Part shown: piece after piece, positions 5,082-6,279 of the stretch | How positions within the stretch are numbered: position 1 is the stretch's first letter | Layout of the letters: each line of letters starts with the position of its first letter | Source of the DNA: an uncultured Rhodospirillaceae bacterium | GTDB lineage: Bacteria > Pseudomonadota > Alphaproteobacteria > Rhodospirillales > UBA2165 | Direction of reading: 5' to 3' | NCBI GenBank assembly: GCA_913054205.1 | Contig: CAJXJM010000160.1 | Coordinates: forward strand, 1 to 6,279 | Length of the DNA stretch: 6,279 bases | Notes under the pieces: model-generated | What the model was told of the DNA's origin: nothing | Seen by the model: the letters and a program-made list of their open reading frames with translations, nothing else | Databases searched by the model: none | Made by a program: the position numbers and the translations under genes

Positions 5082-5282
5082 TCAGGCTATAATATCTGGC
5101 ACCTGATTGGCACCCAAGACAGCAAGTTGATCTTTTAGAGCTAGTTTTTCTTTTTTGAGCCGCTGAAGTTTGATCTGATCGAAGTCAGGCCCACTGGCGA
5201 GTCGCTTGATTTGGAGATCAAGCTCTCGGTGTTTTTCAGATAACTCTTTGATCTGGTTTGCGTTTTCTAGGTTGTCAGCCAT
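5082..5282 (-). CDS. YdcH family protein (DUF465)
   Basis: The 66-residue product matches the YdcH/DUF465 family (PF04325): a short, charged helical-hairpin protein with EKHRELDLQIKRLASGPDFDQIKLQRLKKEKLALKDQL (residues 16-53). The first helix carries the ELDxxI pattern, and the second the LKKEKLxLKDQ pattern typical of the family. It is cytoplasmic and likely coiled coil; its function is not established. The start at 5282 gives normal length, though only a weak ribosome binding site precedes it. In many alphaproteobacteria a DUF465 gene lies just upstream of purE on the same strand; here the plus-strand GGDEF-like gene separates them. Confidence 0.88.
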   Translation of the reverse strand: MADNLENANQIKELSEKHRELDLQIKRLASGPDFDQIKLQRLKKEKLALKDQLAVLGANQVPDIIA

Positions 5283-5319
5283 AGGTTCAAACGATTTAAT
5301 TGATCCTGTAACTATAATA

Positions 5320-5341
5320 CCAAAATTTTCATCAAATTTGG
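5320..5341. repeat. Imperfect inverted repeat between DUF465 and pfkA
   Basis: CCAAAATTT (5320-5328) and AAATTTGG (5334-5341) are inverted copies if one A is bulged, around a 5-base spacer. It sits between the divergent DUF465 and phosphofructokinase genes, 31 bases before the latter. A TATAAT hexamer lies just to its left (5313-5318) but has no convincing -35 partner on the plus strand. An operator role is possible but unproven. Confidence 0.3.
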
Positions 5342-5371
5342 ACGGTTTTATCTATACAAGGGAATAAAGTT

Positions 5372-6279
5372 GTGGCCGAAAAGGGTTCTTCGATAAAAAC
5401 CATAGGCGTTCTGACGAGCGGCGGTGATTGCGCTGGATTAAATGCGGTCATTAGGGCTGTCGTGCATCGAGCTATTCAGGGCTATGGCTGGCGCGTATTG
5501 GGCATCCATGATGGCACCCGAGGTTTGATGGATTCTCCGGCTCGCTGCGAAGAACTGACGCTCAAATTATTTACCGGCAATATCTTGCGAATGGGCGGGA
5601 CCATACTCGGCACGACCAATAAAGGTGACCCATTTGATTTTCCAATGCCGGATGGCACGCGAAAGGATCGATCCAAGGAGTTTGCCGCTGGTTTTGAAGA
5701 GTTAGAACTCGATGGATTAATCGGCATTGGCGGCGACGGCAGTCTCGATATTTTAAATAGATTGACCAAACTCGGTGGCATTAATTTCATCGGTGTGCCA
5801 AAAACCATTGATAATGATGTGCCTTTAACTGAATTTTCTGTGGGTTTTTCGACGGCGGTAAATACAGCCGTTGAGGCATTGGATCGATTGCAGCCAACGG
5901 CAGCCAGTCATGAGCGGGTTATGATCTTGGAAGTCATGGGCCGAGATGCGGGTCACATCGCGCTCAATTCCGGCATCGGCGGCGGCGCGGACGTTATTCT
6001 TATTCCTGAAATTCCGTATCGCATCAAGCCGATTGCCGAAAAATTAAACGCTCTCCATGAACAAGGTCGTGACCACGCATTAATAGTTTGCTCGGAAGCC
6101 GCACGCCCTGCGGACGGCGAAGCGGTTATGAGCGAACAGAGTGACGGTCAAAAGCGCTACGGTGGAATAGCTCATCAATTGGGGGATCAAATTGCCGAGG
6201 CGACAGGAGCGGAAACCCGCGTCACGGTGTTAGGCCATATCCAGCGCGGCGGCATTCCAAGCAGCTACGACCGTATTAT
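5372..6279 (+). CDS. 6-phosphofructokinase (PFK family), partial at the right edge
   Basis: Phosphorylates fructose-6-phosphate to fructose-1,6-bisphosphate in glycolysis. The 302 visible residues carry the family motifs in order: GVLTSGGDCAGLNAVIRA (12-29, phosphate-donor loop), GIGGDGS (118-124), PKTIDNDV (143-150, catalytic Asp147), MGRDAGH (189-195, substrate binding) and LGHIQRGG (287-294). The two donor-determining positions (104 and 124 in E. coli PfkA) are Gly123 and Lys144: Gly at the first favours ATP, while Lys at the second is shared with pyrophosphate-dependent enzymes. The combination occurs in some group III/X PFKs including trypanosomal ATP enzymes, so ATP use is favoured but not certain. 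The start is GTG 5372 with AAGGGA 8 bases upstream. It is divergent from DUF465. Roughly 50-70 C-terminal residues lie outside the window. Confidence 0.93.
   Translation, partial: MAEKGSSIKTIGVLTSGGDCAGLNAVIRAVVHRAIQGYGWRVLGIHDGTRGLMDSPARCEELTLKLFTGNILRMGGTILGTTNKGDPFDFPMPDGTRKDRSKEFAAGFEELELDGLIGIGGDGSLDILNRLTKLGGINFIGVPKTIDNDVPLTEFSVGFSTAVNTAVEALDRLQPTAASHERVMILEVMGRDAGHIALNSGIGGGADVILIPEIPYRIKPIAEKLNALHEQGRDHALIVCSEAARPADGEAVMSEQSDGQKRYGGIAHQLGDQIAEATGAETRVTVLGHIQRGGIPSSYDRI

Noticed and set aside
5482..5808. 108-codon minus-strand frame
   Set aside because: Shadow of the phosphofructokinase gene, rich in Pro and Ser as expected for antisense reading.
1..6279. CRISPR array, transposon ends, tRNA or rRNA
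   Set aside because: No regularly spaced repeats, no transposase-like frame with terminal repeats and no tRNA cloverleaf or rRNA-like stretch was seen on either strand.

Overview
The window looks like chromosomal DNA of an alphaproteobacterium with moderate GC, probably a Rhodospirillales or Sneathiellales-type lineage. The evidence is a COQ9-family gene on the opposite strand from rpsU, a PAS_7-type sensor kinase, a YdcH/DUF465 gene next to purE, and a group III-like phosphofructokinase. This placement is inferred from gene content and is not a species call.

Layout. Positions 1-456 (minus) hold the start of a secreted glycerophosphodiester phosphodiesterase and, upstream of it, a small three-helix membrane protein. 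A possible 62-residue ORF lies at 469-657. rpsU (738-941, minus) ends in a clear intrinsic terminator. A divergent intergenic region with a 12-bp AT-rich inverted repeat separates rpsU from def and the coq9-like gene (plus, 10 bp apart). A broken PAS/histidine-kinase gene follows (2501-3917, plus), then purE (3914-4405, minus), which meets it tail to tail. A small degenerate GGDEF-like gene, also frame-broken, occupies 4612-5072 (plus). DUF465 (5082-5282, minus) and a phosphofructokinase running off the right edge (5372-6279, plus) complete the window.

How it fits together. The housekeeping genes (rpsU, def, coq9, purE, pfkA) appear intact: translation, N-terminal deformylation, ubiquinone biosynthesis, purine synthesis and glycolysis. 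The minus-strand order DUF465 > purE > rpsU resembles a common alphaproteobacterial arrangement, but purK, usually next to purE, is absent and plus-strand genes lie in between. Both signalling genes are disrupted, each at a homopolymer: A9 in the kinase and T5 in the GGDEF-like gene. The kinase also lacks the first half of its first PAS domain. Genuine decay, slippage-based expression and sequencing error cannot be separated from this sequence alone.

I found no mobile element, CRISPR array, tRNA or rRNA. Nothing here convincingly forms a new multi-gene system. The points most worth a second look are the two homopolymer frame breaks, the non-catalytic GGDEF-like protein, and the unusual residues in the phosphodiesterase and phosphofructokinase.
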